Origin: CAISIP01 sp037968655
GTDB taxonomy: Bacteria > Pseudomonadota > Gammaproteobacteria > Burkholderiales > Burkholderiaceae_C
Length of the DNA: 6,096 nt
NCBI GenBank assembly: GCA_037968655.1
Contig: JBBKVW010000513.1
Coordinates: 1 to 6,096, forward strand
Direction of reading: 5' to 3'
Part shown: one piece after another, positions 1 to 5,811 of the stretch
Position numbering within the stretch: the stretch's first letter is position 1
Layout: the number at the start of each line of letters is the position of its first letter
Made by a program: the position numbers and the translations under genes
Notes under the pieces: model-generated
The model's input: the letters and a program-made list of their open reading frames with translations, nothing else
What the model was told of the DNA's origin: nothing
The model's database searches: none

Positions 1-2
1 TC

Positions 3-977
3 CAGCGGATTGGAAAAAGCCGGCGCCGCGGTTTCGGTCAGGCCCATGGTCTCGATCACGCCAATACCAAAGCGCTGCTCAAATGCGCGCAAATGGTCCA
101 CCGGCAATGCGGCCGAGGCGCTGCGACAAAAGCGTATCGCGCGCGTCGCAGCAAGCGGCGGGGCTTCGCCTTCGAGCAGATACGACACCATGGTCGGCAC
201 CAGGTTGATCCAGCTGCACTGGTTCTCGATCGCCTGGTTCCAGAACCGCGCCGCCGAAAAGCGCACCGGCATCACCAGGCTGCCGCCCTGCGCCAGCGGT
301 GTGAGCATGGTGACAACAAAGGCGTTGATATGGTAGAGCGGCAACACCGCCAGCACCCTGTCGTGCTCAGTCAATCCATGCTCGACGCTGATGGCAAGCG
401 CGTTGGCCACCAAGCTCGCGTGGCTCAGCTGCACGCCCTTGGGCACTCCTGTGGTGCCCGAGGTGTACATCAGCAAGGCCGGCGCCTGCGAACCGGGTTG
501 ATGCCCCAACGTGACTTGCGCCGCGCCCGCCATTGCCTGTGGCGCAGCAGGAACTGCCAGCGCGTCAGCCTCGATCTCGACGATCGCAATTGCCCGGCCG
601 ATCTCGCCGACCATGGCACGCAGCTGCTCTGCCCAGTGCGCATTGGCCAGCACCAGGCGGCAATCGCTGTGCTCGAGCACATAGCGCATCTGCGCTGGCT
701 GTGACAACAGATTGACCGGGTTGACGCAATAGCCCGCGGCCATCACGCCCAGCAACAGTTGCAGCGTCATCAGGCCATTTGGCAGCACGACGGACACCGT
801 ATCGCCCGGCTGCAAACCATGCGCGCGCAGCATGGCACCAATCGATTCACAGTTGGCCGCCAGCGCCGCAAAGCCGAGTGCGTGCCCGCCCGTGTCATCG
901 CAGGCGTAGATGCGATCGCCATGGCGCGTGGCGGCCTTGGCCAGCAGGTCGGCGACGGTACGTGGCGGCTGGCTCAT
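3..977 (-). CDS. sauT: AMP-forming acyl-CoA synthetase, probable sulfoacetate-CoA ligase (3' end missing)
   Basis: The first 325 codons of an ANL-superfamily adenylate-forming enzyme are present; the reading frame runs off the left edge, and the missing C-terminal part is probably about 180-200 residues, judged from the usual 500-520. These enzymes activate a carboxylate with ATP to an acyl-AMP and transfer it to CoA. The phosphate-binding motif YTSGTTGVPKGV lies at residues 171-182, and the adenylate-site motif MGLTET at 311-316, close to the cut. The ATG at 977 is the only usable start: the 37 codons between it and the preceding in-frame stop contain no ATG, GTG or TTG. No clear Shine-Dalgarno sequence is visible. 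It follows the acylating aldehyde dehydrogenase by 111 bases on the same strand, the sauS-sauT order, so sulfoacetate plus CoA to sulfoacetyl-CoA is the favoured reaction. Class membership is near certain; the substrate and symbol are tentative, and another short carboxylate is possible. Confidence 0.9.
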   Translation of the reverse strand, partial: MSQPPRTVADLLAKAATRHGDRIYACDDTGGHALGFAALAANCESIGAMLRAHGLQPGDTVSVVLPNGLMTLQLLLGVMAAGYCVNPVNLLSQPAQMRYVLEHSDCRLVLANAHWAEQLRAMVGEIGRAIAIVEIEADALAVPAAPQAMAGAAQVTLGHQPGSQAPALLMYTSGTTGVPKGVQLSHASLVANALAISVEHGLTEHDRVLAVLPLYHINAFVVTMLTPLAQGGSLVMPVRFSAARFWNQAIENQCSWINLVPTMVSYLLEGEAPPLAATRAIRFCRSASAALPVDHLRAFEQRFGIGVIETMGLTETAAPAFSNPL

Positions 978-1088
978 GGTGCTGGATTCATGTTGCGCAT
1001 TGCGGCTTCGATTGCTGGGAACGCGTGCACACCGGCGTGCCTTCGCGCCATCCGCTGCAGGATGGACGCTTGGGACGGCCCGGCATGC
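978..1088 (-). other. 111-base gap between dehydrogenase and CoA ligase genes
   Basis: No gene or convincing promoter is seen here. The stretch is in frame with both flanking genes and contains no stop codon after the dehydrogenase TGA. It contains one perfect 6-bp inverted repeat, CCATCC-GCTGCA-GGATGG, at 1048-1065. A second short inverted repeat, GGCATG-CT-CATGCC at 1082-1095, straddles the dehydrogenase stop codon. Neither is followed by a T-tract on the minus strand, so they do not look like intrinsic terminators. They could affect mRNA stability or be chance in GC-rich DNA. Confidence 0.5.
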
Positions 1089-2516
1089 TCATGCCCGCCC
1101 GAACTTGGCGAAATAGCCACCGAATATCTCGTCTTCGGTCGGCACCCGTTCTGGAATCGGCCGCGACACGCGTGTGATGTTCAGATAGTGGCGGTAGTGC
1201 ATGTTGTCGGAAAAATTGTTCTTGCCCCAGGTGCCGCAGCCCATCGACAGCGAGAACGGCAGGCCGTTGTCGAAGCTACCCCCCGTGGCAATGCAGTGCG
1301 CCTGGTCCACGATCACGCGGGACACCGGCAATTGCAGGCCCAGCGCCAGCGCCCGGCCGGCATGCGCGCTATGCAGCCCGACCGAGTGGCCGGCGCCCTG
1401 GTGGGCATAGATGCGCTCCACCATCGTGGCGGCCTGGGCGAAGTCGACCACCGAATAGATCGCCAGCACCGGACACAGCTTCTCGCCCGAATACGGGTAG
1501 GCCTCGCCGACATGGTCTTCATCGACCAGCAGCATGGTCGGCGCGCGCGCGGCAATGTCGTTCAGGCCGGCGCGCTCGGCCACCGTGGCCGCCGACTGCC
1601 CGATGGCGGCGCTGGACAGCTTGCCGTCGGGCCACATCAGGGCCTGCAGGCGGTTCTTCTGCTCGGCTGTCAGTAACACCGCACCCAGCTTGCGCAGTTC
1701 GTCGATCAGCTGCTCGCGAACCGATTCCACCACCACCAGGCTGTTTTCGGACGAGCAGCTGGTGGCGTTGTCAAAGGTCTTGGAGCGGGTGATGCGCTGC
1801 GCCGCCAGCGCCAGGTCAGCGCTTTCATCGACGATGCCCGCCACATTGCCGGCACCCACGCCAAAGGCCGGCGTGCCGCTGGCATAGGCGGCGCGCACAT
1901 TGGCCTGCGAGCCGGTCGCCACCACCAGGTCGCACTGGCGCATCAGCTCCAGCGTGGCGGCCTTGCCCACCGGGGACGGCAGCACCTGCACCAGATCATG
2001 CGGTGCCCCGATGCGGTCGAACTCGGAATGGATGTAGTCGATGAGACGCTGCGCGGTGCTCCAGCCCTTGGGTGACGGCGCGACGATGACGGCATTGCGC
2101 CCCTTGAGCGCGTTGATGATCTTGTTGGCCGGCGTCGCCCCCGGGTTTGTCGAGGGCGTCACTGCGCAAACGACGCCGACCGGGCGCGCGATCTCGGTGA
2201 TGCCCAGTTCAGGATGCTCGGCTATTACGCCCACCGACTTTGCACCTGTCAGATCGCGCAACAGACCCAGCGTCTTGCGGTGGTTCTTGCGCAGCTTGTC
2301 GGGCACATTGCCGATGCCGGTGTCAGCCACCGCCAGTTCGGCCAGCGTCTGGTTGCGGCCAGGCTCCAGGATGGCCCAGCCGGCAGCCGCCACCAATTCG
2401 TCGGTGCGCGCCTGGTCGTACGCGTTGGCGACAGCCTGCGCGGCCCGGGCGCGCGCCACCAGGGCGGCGACCAGGGCCTGGGTGTCGGATGCTGCGGATG
2501 CTACGGATGGCTGCAT
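1089..2516 (-). CDS. sauS: CoA-acylating aldehyde dehydrogenase, probable sulfoacetaldehyde dehydrogenase
   Basis: This complete 475-residue protein belongs to the aldehyde dehydrogenase superfamily, in the CoA-acylating branch related to the AdhE N-terminal domain and EutE. The branch interconverts an acyl-CoA and its aldehyde with NAD(P)H. The nucleotide-binding half shows AVTPSTNPGATPANK at 118-132 and LKGRNAVIVAPSP at 137-149. GVGAGN lies at 219-224, and the active-site segment KTFDNATSCSSE at 246-257 places the catalytic cysteine at Cys254, aligned with the FDNGVICASE cysteine of AdhE. The C-terminus has MGCGTWGKNNFSDN followed by a YRHYLN segment, which I associate with SauS-type enzymes. 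There is no AdhE alcohol dehydrogenase half. The start lies 1 base after the stop of the binding-protein gene (TGAGATG), implying translational coupling; only a weak AAGG lies upstream. With the downstream AMP-forming ligase it would reduce sulfoacetyl-CoA to sulfoacetaldehyde in the cytoplasm. The sulfonate substrate comes from resemblance and gene order, so another acyl-CoA is possible. Confidence 0.9.
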   Translation of the reverse strand: MQPSVASAASDTQALVAALVARARAAQAVANAYDQARTDELVAAAGWAILEPGRNQTLAELAVADTGIGNVPDKLRKNHRKTLGLLRDLTGAKSVGVIAEHPELGITEIARPVGVVCAVTPSTNPGATPANKIINALKGRNAVIVAPSPKGWSTAQRLIDYIHSEFDRIGAPHDLVQVLPSPVGKAATLELMRQCDLVVATGSQANVRAAYASGTPAFGVGAGNVAGIVDESADLALAAQRITRSKTFDNATSCSSENSLVVVESVREQLIDELRKLGAVLLTAEQKNRLQALMWPDGKLSSAAIGQSAATVAERAGLNDIAARAPTMLLVDEDHVGEAYPYSGEKLCPVLAIYSVVDFAQAATMVERIYAHQGAGHSVGLHSAHAGRALALGLQLPVSRVIVDQAHCIATGGSFDNGLPFSLSMGCGTWGKNNFSDNMHYRHYLNITRVSRPIPERVPTEDEIFGGYFAKFGRA

Positions 2517-2517
2517 C

Positions 2518-3510
2518 TCAATCGGCCTTGATATTGGCGTCTTTGGCCAGCTTGACCCATTTGGGCAGTTCGGCCGCGACCGTCTTGCCCAGCGCCTCTG
2601 CCGTGCCGCCGACGCCTTCGCTGCCCTGGGCCAGCAGCTTTTCCTTGATACCCGGCTCGGCGATCACGGTATTGAGCGCCCGGTTGAGCTTGTCGATCAC
2701 GGCCTTGGGCGTTTTGGCCGGCACGAACATGGCGTACCAGGAATCGACCTCGAAATCGGCCACGCCGGCCTCCTGCATCGTCGGTACGTCCGGGAAGGCC
2801 GCGCTGCGCTTGAGCGTCGACACCGCCAGCGCCTTGAGCTTGCCGGTCTTGACGAACTGGGCTGCGGCGGGAATCGACACCCACAGCAGGGGCACCTGGC
2901 CACCCATGACGTCGGTCACGGCCGGGCCGCCGCCGCGGTAGGGAATATGTGTCATCTGCACACCGGCGCGGATCTTCATCAGTTCGCCTGCCAGGTGGCC
3001 GGGCGAGCCATTGCCGACCGAGGCATAGGACAGGCTGTCCGGCTTGGCCTTGGCCAGGGCCAACATTTCGGCCACGTTCTTGGCGGGGAACTGTGGGCCG
3101 GCCACCAGAATCTGCGGCAGCGAAGCGACCGTTCCGACCGGCTCGAAGTCCTTCACCGTGTCAAACGACAGCTTGGGAAAGATGGCCGGATTGATGGTGT
3201 GCGAGCTGAGCGTGAACAGCACGGTGTAGCCATCCGGCGCCGCGCGCGCGACGACCTCCGTGCCGACCGAACCACCGGCGCCGCCTTTGTTCTCGATCAG
3301 CACCGGCTGGCCCAAGGCGGCGCCCAGGCGCTCCTGCACGATGCGCGCGATCACGTCGGTGCCACCGCCCGGCGGATAGGGCACGACAAACTTGATCGGC
3401 TTGTCGGGATAGGCAGTGGATTGCGCCAAGCCCGTGCAGGGCAGCGCCAGTACGCCCGTGGCGCACAGGACTGCTGCCACTAGTTGCCGACGATTCGATG
3501 CGATTTTCAT
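2518..3510 (-). CDS. Bug/TctC-family periplasmic solute-binding protein
   Basis: A complete 330-residue extracytoplasmic binding protein of the Bug (TctC) family, which captures small carboxylates or related anions in the periplasm. A signal peptide covers about residues 1-30: basic MKIASNRR, a hydrophobic core at 10-24, and likely cleavage near GLA-QS. Family signatures follow in order: PYPPGGGTDVIAR at 44-56, IENKGGAGG at 72-80, APDGYTVLF at 91-99, SYASVGNGSPGHLAGE at 161-176, HIPYRGGGPAVTD at 188-200 and FPDVPTMQEAG at 239-249. The length is normal. The frame is open for 76 codons further upstream, but the ATG at 3510 is chosen because it begins the signal peptide and has a GGAG ribosome site 6 bases upstream. 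The start overlaps the IclR stop (ATGA) and the stop lies 1 base before the dehydrogenase start. No TctA/TctB membrane partners are in the window, as is common for orphan Bug proteins. It may bind the pathway substrate for uptake or sensing; the ligand cannot be read from the sequence. Confidence 0.93.
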   Translation of the reverse strand: MKIASNRRQLVAAVLCATGVLALPCTGLAQSTAYPDKPIKFVVPYPPGGGTDVIARIVQERLGAALGQPVLIENKGGAGGSVGTEVVARAAPDGYTVLFTLSSHTINPAIFPKLSFDTVKDFEPVGTVASLPQILVAGPQFPAKNVAEMLALAKAKPDSLSYASVGNGSPGHLAGELMKIRAGVQMTHIPYRGGGPAVTDVMGGQVPLLWVSIPAAAQFVKTGKLKALAVSTLKRSAAFPDVPTMQEAGVADFEVDSWYAMFVPAKTPKAVIDKLNRALNTVIAEPGIKEKLLAQGSEGVGGTAEALGKTVAAELPKWVKLAKDANIKAD

Positions 3511-4310
3511 GTGTGTCTCCAGTTGCTGTTTGTCAGTCGAGGGGGAATCTGCGGGCCGCCCAAGGGCAGGCCCAGGGTCTGGCTGGCATCGCGTGCGCAA
3601 CGCAGCAGCAGCGCAGACAAGGCATTGGCCTGGCTGCGTGCAAAACGGATCGAGGGAATGCTCATGCCGATGGCAGCCACTGGCTCGCCGCGGGCGTTGA
3701 ACACCGGCGCGCCGAGTCCACATACGCCAAGCCGCCACTCTTCACGGTTCTCGGCCCAGCCGCGCGCGCGCGTGCGCTCAAGATCGGCCTGCAGCCGGTC
3801 GAGATTCACCAGGCTGTTGGGCGTATGTGCATGCAGTTTGGGCAGGCGTAGCGCCAGTGCGGCGCGATCGAGCGCCAGCGCCGCCAGCAAGGCCTTGCCC
3901 GAGGCGACACAGTAAGCCGGCGCCCGGCCGCCGACCTGGGAGTAGGCGGCCACCGGCAGCGGGCTGTCGAACTTGTCCAGGTAGACGATGTCGGCGCCAT
4001 CGAGCACTGTCAGGTGGATCGTCTCGGCGCTGGCCTGCGCCAGCTGCACCAGATGTGGGCGCAATACGGTCTTCAGGTCAACGGCAGCATCGACCATGGC
4101 GCCCAGTTCGAACAGGCGCAGACCCGCTCGGTAGCCGCTGGTGTCAGTGTTCTGCACCACCCAGCCGCAAGTCACCAGCGTCTGTAGCGTGCGATGCGCA
4201 TTGCTGCGGGCCAGGCCCAGCTCCTGCGCAACTTCGCTGAGTCGGCATTCGCGTCGCTTGCGTGCCAACCACTCCAGCACCGCCAGGCCTTTTGCCAGTG
4301 TCGAGTCCAT
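3507..4310 (-). CDS. IclR-family transcriptional regulator
   Basis: A complete 267-residue regulator of normal IclR length. The N-terminal winged helix-turn-helix lies at about residues 5-65, with the likely recognition helix in LARSNAHRTLQTLV at 33-46. The effector-binding domain covers about 85-245 and includes DIVYLDKFDS at 107-116, YCVASGKALLA at 133-143 (where many relatives have H.TA.GKALLA) and EEWRLGVCGLGAPVFN at 190-205. IclR proteins bind palindromic sites as dimers or tetramers and respond to small metabolites. The ATG at 4310 begins directly at the first conserved helix; the ribosome site is weak (GGAA 11 bases upstream). The stop overlaps the next start by ATGA, so it is co-translated with the binding protein and leads the operon it probably controls. 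Two similar palindromes just upstream suggest autoregulation. The inducer is unknown; a sulfonate or its CoA derivative is a guess from context. Confidence 0.95.
   Translation of the reverse strand: MDSTLAKGLAVLEWLARKRRECRLSEVAQELGLARSNAHRTLQTLVTCGWVVQNTDTSGYRAGLRLFELGAMVDAAVDLKTVLRPHLVQLAQASAETIHLTVLDGADIVYLDKFDSPLPVAAYSQVGGRAPAYCVASGKALLAALALDRAALALRLPKLHAHTPNSLVNLDRLQADLERTRARGWAENREEWRLGVCGLGAPVFNARGEPVAAIGMSIPSIRFARSQANALSALLLRCARDASQTLGLPLGGPQIPPRLTNSNWRHT
3517..3520 (-). promoter_or_regulatory. Ribosome binding site of the Bug/TctC gene
   Basis: GGAG on the minus strand lies 6 bases before the ATG at 3510, inside the last codons of the IclR gene. It settles the start of the binding-protein gene in favour of this ATG over the long upstream open extension, which lacks a signal peptide. 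Confidence 0.75.
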
Positions 4311-4321
4311 GCCGGTGTAGA

Positions 4322-4336
4322 TTCCAATATATAGAA
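4322..4336. promoter_or_regulatory. Candidate IclR-type operator, start-proximal copy
   Basis: TTCCAATATATAGAA is a 15-bp imperfect palindrome with TTC/GAA ends and an additional A/T pair at positions 5 and 11. It matches the second copy at 4342-4356 at 11 of 15 positions, and the likeness extends to GAACAA at the right end (14 of 18). It ends 11 bases from the IclR start codon, so bound protein would lie over the leader. The role is inferred from position and repetition, not from a known consensus for this regulator. Confidence 0.5.
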
Positions 4337-4341
4337 CAATG

Positions 4342-4356
4342 TTCGAATAACTGGAA
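4342..4356. promoter_or_regulatory. Candidate IclR-type operator, promoter-proximal copy
   Basis: TTCGAATAACTGGAA is a 15-bp imperfect palindrome (TTC/GAA ends plus inner pairs at positions 5/11 and 7/9), exactly 20 bp from the start of the other copy. The combined pattern is TTCnAATAnnTnGAA. The 20-bp period puts both sites on the same helix face, suiting cooperative binding by an IclR dimer pair. It overlaps the expected transcription start of the candidate promoter at 4361-4387. Confidence 0.5.
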
Positions 4357-4360
4357 CAAG

Positions 4361-4387
4361 TTTATAGCGCCGGACTGGCACGGTCAA
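4361..4387 (-). promoter_or_regulatory. Candidate sigma70 promoter of the iclR-bug-sauS-sauT unit
   Basis: On the minus strand TTGACC (4387-4382, 5 of 6 to consensus) is followed after 15 bases by TATAAA (4366-4361, 5 of 6). The spacer is shorter than the usual 16-18, which would suit a regulated or weak promoter. Transcription would start near 4354, giving a leader of about 44 bases that contains both candidate operators. The site lies between the upstream terminator and the first gene, where a promoter is needed. An alternative -10 (TATATA at 4333-4328) has only a poor -35 partner. Confidence 0.45.
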
Positions 4388-4451
4388 GCGCAAAGGCGCG
4401 TCATGCTCCCGCGCCCACAATGGGACGGAACACAGCTGGCGCACGCGGCGC

Positions 4452-4482
4452 AAAAAGAAACGGCGCACACGTGCGCCGTTTC
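4452..4482 (-). terminator. Intrinsic terminator after the TRAP permease genes
   Basis: On the minus strand GAAACGGCGCAC and GTGCGCCGTTTC form perfectly complementary 12-base arms around a 2-base centre (in practice an 11-bp stem with a 4-base loop), followed at once by TTTTT. It begins 30 bases after the dctM-type stop codon and ends before the candidate promoter of the next unit. The opposite strand lacks a T-tract, so it works in one direction. It separates the TRAP genes from the regulator-led operon. Confidence 0.93.
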
Positions 4483-4512
4483 AGGTCCGGTCAGGGTCGC
4501 CCTGCGGCGCGC

Positions 4513-5802
4513 CTATCCGCCCAGTTTGGGCACCAGTACCAGCGAGAACCAGGGCACGAAGGCCGTCAGTCCCCAGGCCACCAGCAGGCCGCCCAGGTAC
4601 ATCATCGCAAACGGCACCAGCTTGGAGTACGGAATGCCGGTCACGCCACTGGCAACGAACAGGTTCAGGCCGAACGGTGGCGTGATGAAGCCGATCGCTG
4701 CGCCAACCAGGAAGATGACGCTGAAATGGATCGGATCGACGCCATGGGCCACCGCGATCGGTGCCAGGATGGGCGCAAAGATCACCGTCACCGGCAGGCT
4801 TTCCAGAATGCAGCCGGCCGCCATCACGATGCCCATGCACACCAGCAGCACGATGGTCTGGCTGTCGCCGAACCAGGCAACGAAGGACGCCACGGCCTCG
4901 GCCGCGCCGAGCAGTCCAAAGACCTGTTGCATCACGATCGAGATCGCGATCATCGGTGCCAGCATGCCGGTCAACTGGCCCGAGCGCAACAAAATGTCGG
5001 GCAGGTCGCGCCATTTGATTTCGCGCGTCAGCAGCAGGCCTGCCAGCAGGCAGAAGCCAACCGTGATTGCAGCGGCCTCCGTTGGTGAAAAGATGCCCGA
5101 GTAGATGCCGTAGATGACCACGAAGATGGCAAAGAAGCCCAGATAGGCGCGCCTGGCCGTACGAAAGACCCGCGACCAGTCCAGCGGCTCGATCGTGCCC
5201 CAGCCATTCTTGCGTGACATGTACCAGCACACACCCATCATCGACGTCACCATCAGCAGGCCCGGCAGGATGCCGGCGACGAACAGATCGGAAATCGACA
5301 GGTTCATCATGAAACCGTAGACGATGAAGATGATCGAGGGCGGAATGATGATGCCCACGGTGCCCCCCGCGGCGGCAGTGGCGGCCGCGAACTTGGTGTC
5401 GTAGCCGTCCTTGACCAGCAGCGGATGCATGATGCCGCCGATGGTGGCGGTGGTCGCCGAGTTGGAACCCGAGATCGCCGCAAACAGTCCGCACGACGAG
5501 ATCGTTGCCAGCCCCAGCCCGCCGCGCAGCCAGCTGACGCAAGCGTGCGCAAAGTCGGCCAGCCTTCGGGCTATACCCGCCGCCGCGATCAGGTCGCCGG
5601 TCAGAATGAACAGTGGCAAGGACAACAGGCCGAAGAAGTTGAGGCCTTCGAACAGCGTCACGCCCACGTTGGCGAGCGTGAAATCGATCACCAGCGAGGC
5701 ACCGACCACCCAATAGCCGATCACCAGAAAGATCGGCACGCCGATCAGGAACAGCACGACGACGCCGGCCGACAGGAGGCCCAGAAGTAAACCTTGATCC
5801 AT
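4513..5802 (-). CDS. TRAP transporter large permease (DctM type)
   Basis: A complete 429-residue inner-membrane protein, the transport subunit of a tripartite ATP-independent periplasmic (TRAP) transporter. It moves a carboxylate or sulfonate delivered by a DctP-type binding protein, driven by a sodium gradient. The sequence is hydrophobic throughout, with about 11-12 membrane segments. Family signatures are LPLFILTGDLI at 62-72, GLFAAISGSNSATTATIG at 105-122, GIIIPPSI at 150-157, SGIFSPTEAAAI at 235-246, ILAPIAVAHGVDPIHF at 345-360 and GFITPPFGLNLFV at 371-383. The length is typical for an unfused DctM. The ATG at 5802 has an AGGA ribosome site 6 bases upstream that sits on the preceding stop codon (TGAGGA). 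It follows the DctQ gene by 9 bases, and its transcript ends at the strong hairpin at 4482-4452. The cargo is unknown; proximity to the sauS/sauT-like genes suggests an organosulfonate such as sulfoacetate, but the terminator shows that it is a separate transcription unit. Confidence 0.95.
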   Translation of the reverse strand: MDQGLLLGLLSAGVVVLFLIGVPIFLVIGYWVVGASLVIDFTLANVGVTLFEGLNFFGLLSLPLFILTGDLIAAAGIARRLADFAHACVSWLRGGLGLATISSCGLFAAISGSNSATTATIGGIMHPLLVKDGYDTKFAAATAAAGGTVGIIIPPSIIFIVYGFMMNLSISDLFVAGILPGLLMVTSMMGVCWYMSRKNGWGTIEPLDWSRVFRTARRAYLGFFAIFVVIYGIYSGIFSPTEAAAITVGFCLLAGLLLTREIKWRDLPDILLRSGQLTGMLAPMIAISIVMQQVFGLLGAAEAVASFVAWFGDSQTIVLLVCMGIVMAAGCILESLPVTVIFAPILAPIAVAHGVDPIHFSVIFLVGAAIGFITPPFGLNLFVASGVTGIPYSKLVPFAMMYLGGLLVAWGLTAFVPWFSLVLVPKLGG

Positions 5803-5811
5803 GATGATTCC

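Noticed and set aside
759..1676. Plus-strand open frame of 305 codons
   Set aside because: It is antisense to the ligase start, the gap and the dehydrogenase C-terminus, with low-complexity composition and no motif; an artefact of GC-rich codon bias.
2041..3483. Long plus-strand open frame of 480 codons
   Set aside because: It lies antisense across the dehydrogenase and Bug genes, both of which have clear family motifs. Its translation is rich in Arg, His and Gly with no recognisable domain, typical of GC-rich shadow frames.
3421..3510. Tat signal or lipoprotein signal in the Bug protein
   Set aside because: The leader has NRRQLV, only a weak twin-arginine match, and the LALPC stretch does not fit a lipobox; a plain Sec signal peptide is the simpler reading.
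2518..3738. Longer form of the Bug protein starting at 3738
   Set aside because: The extra 76 residues overlap the IclR coding region, lack any family similarity and would bury the signal peptide; the ATG at 3510 has a good ribosome site.
4172..4468. Minus-strand 98-codon frame starting inside the terminator hairpin
   Set aside because: It runs through the operator region and out of frame into the IclR gene, with no motif and no ribosome site.
4262..5104. Plus-strand open frame of 280 codons
   Set aside because: It is antisense to the IclR N-terminus, the terminator and dctM. It would have to span the promoter-operator region and has no recognisable domain.
4481..5713. Second minus-strand frame of 410 codons within dctM
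   Set aside because: It is an out-of-frame reading of the DctM gene; the frame starting at 5802 carries all the DctM signatures and a ribosome site.
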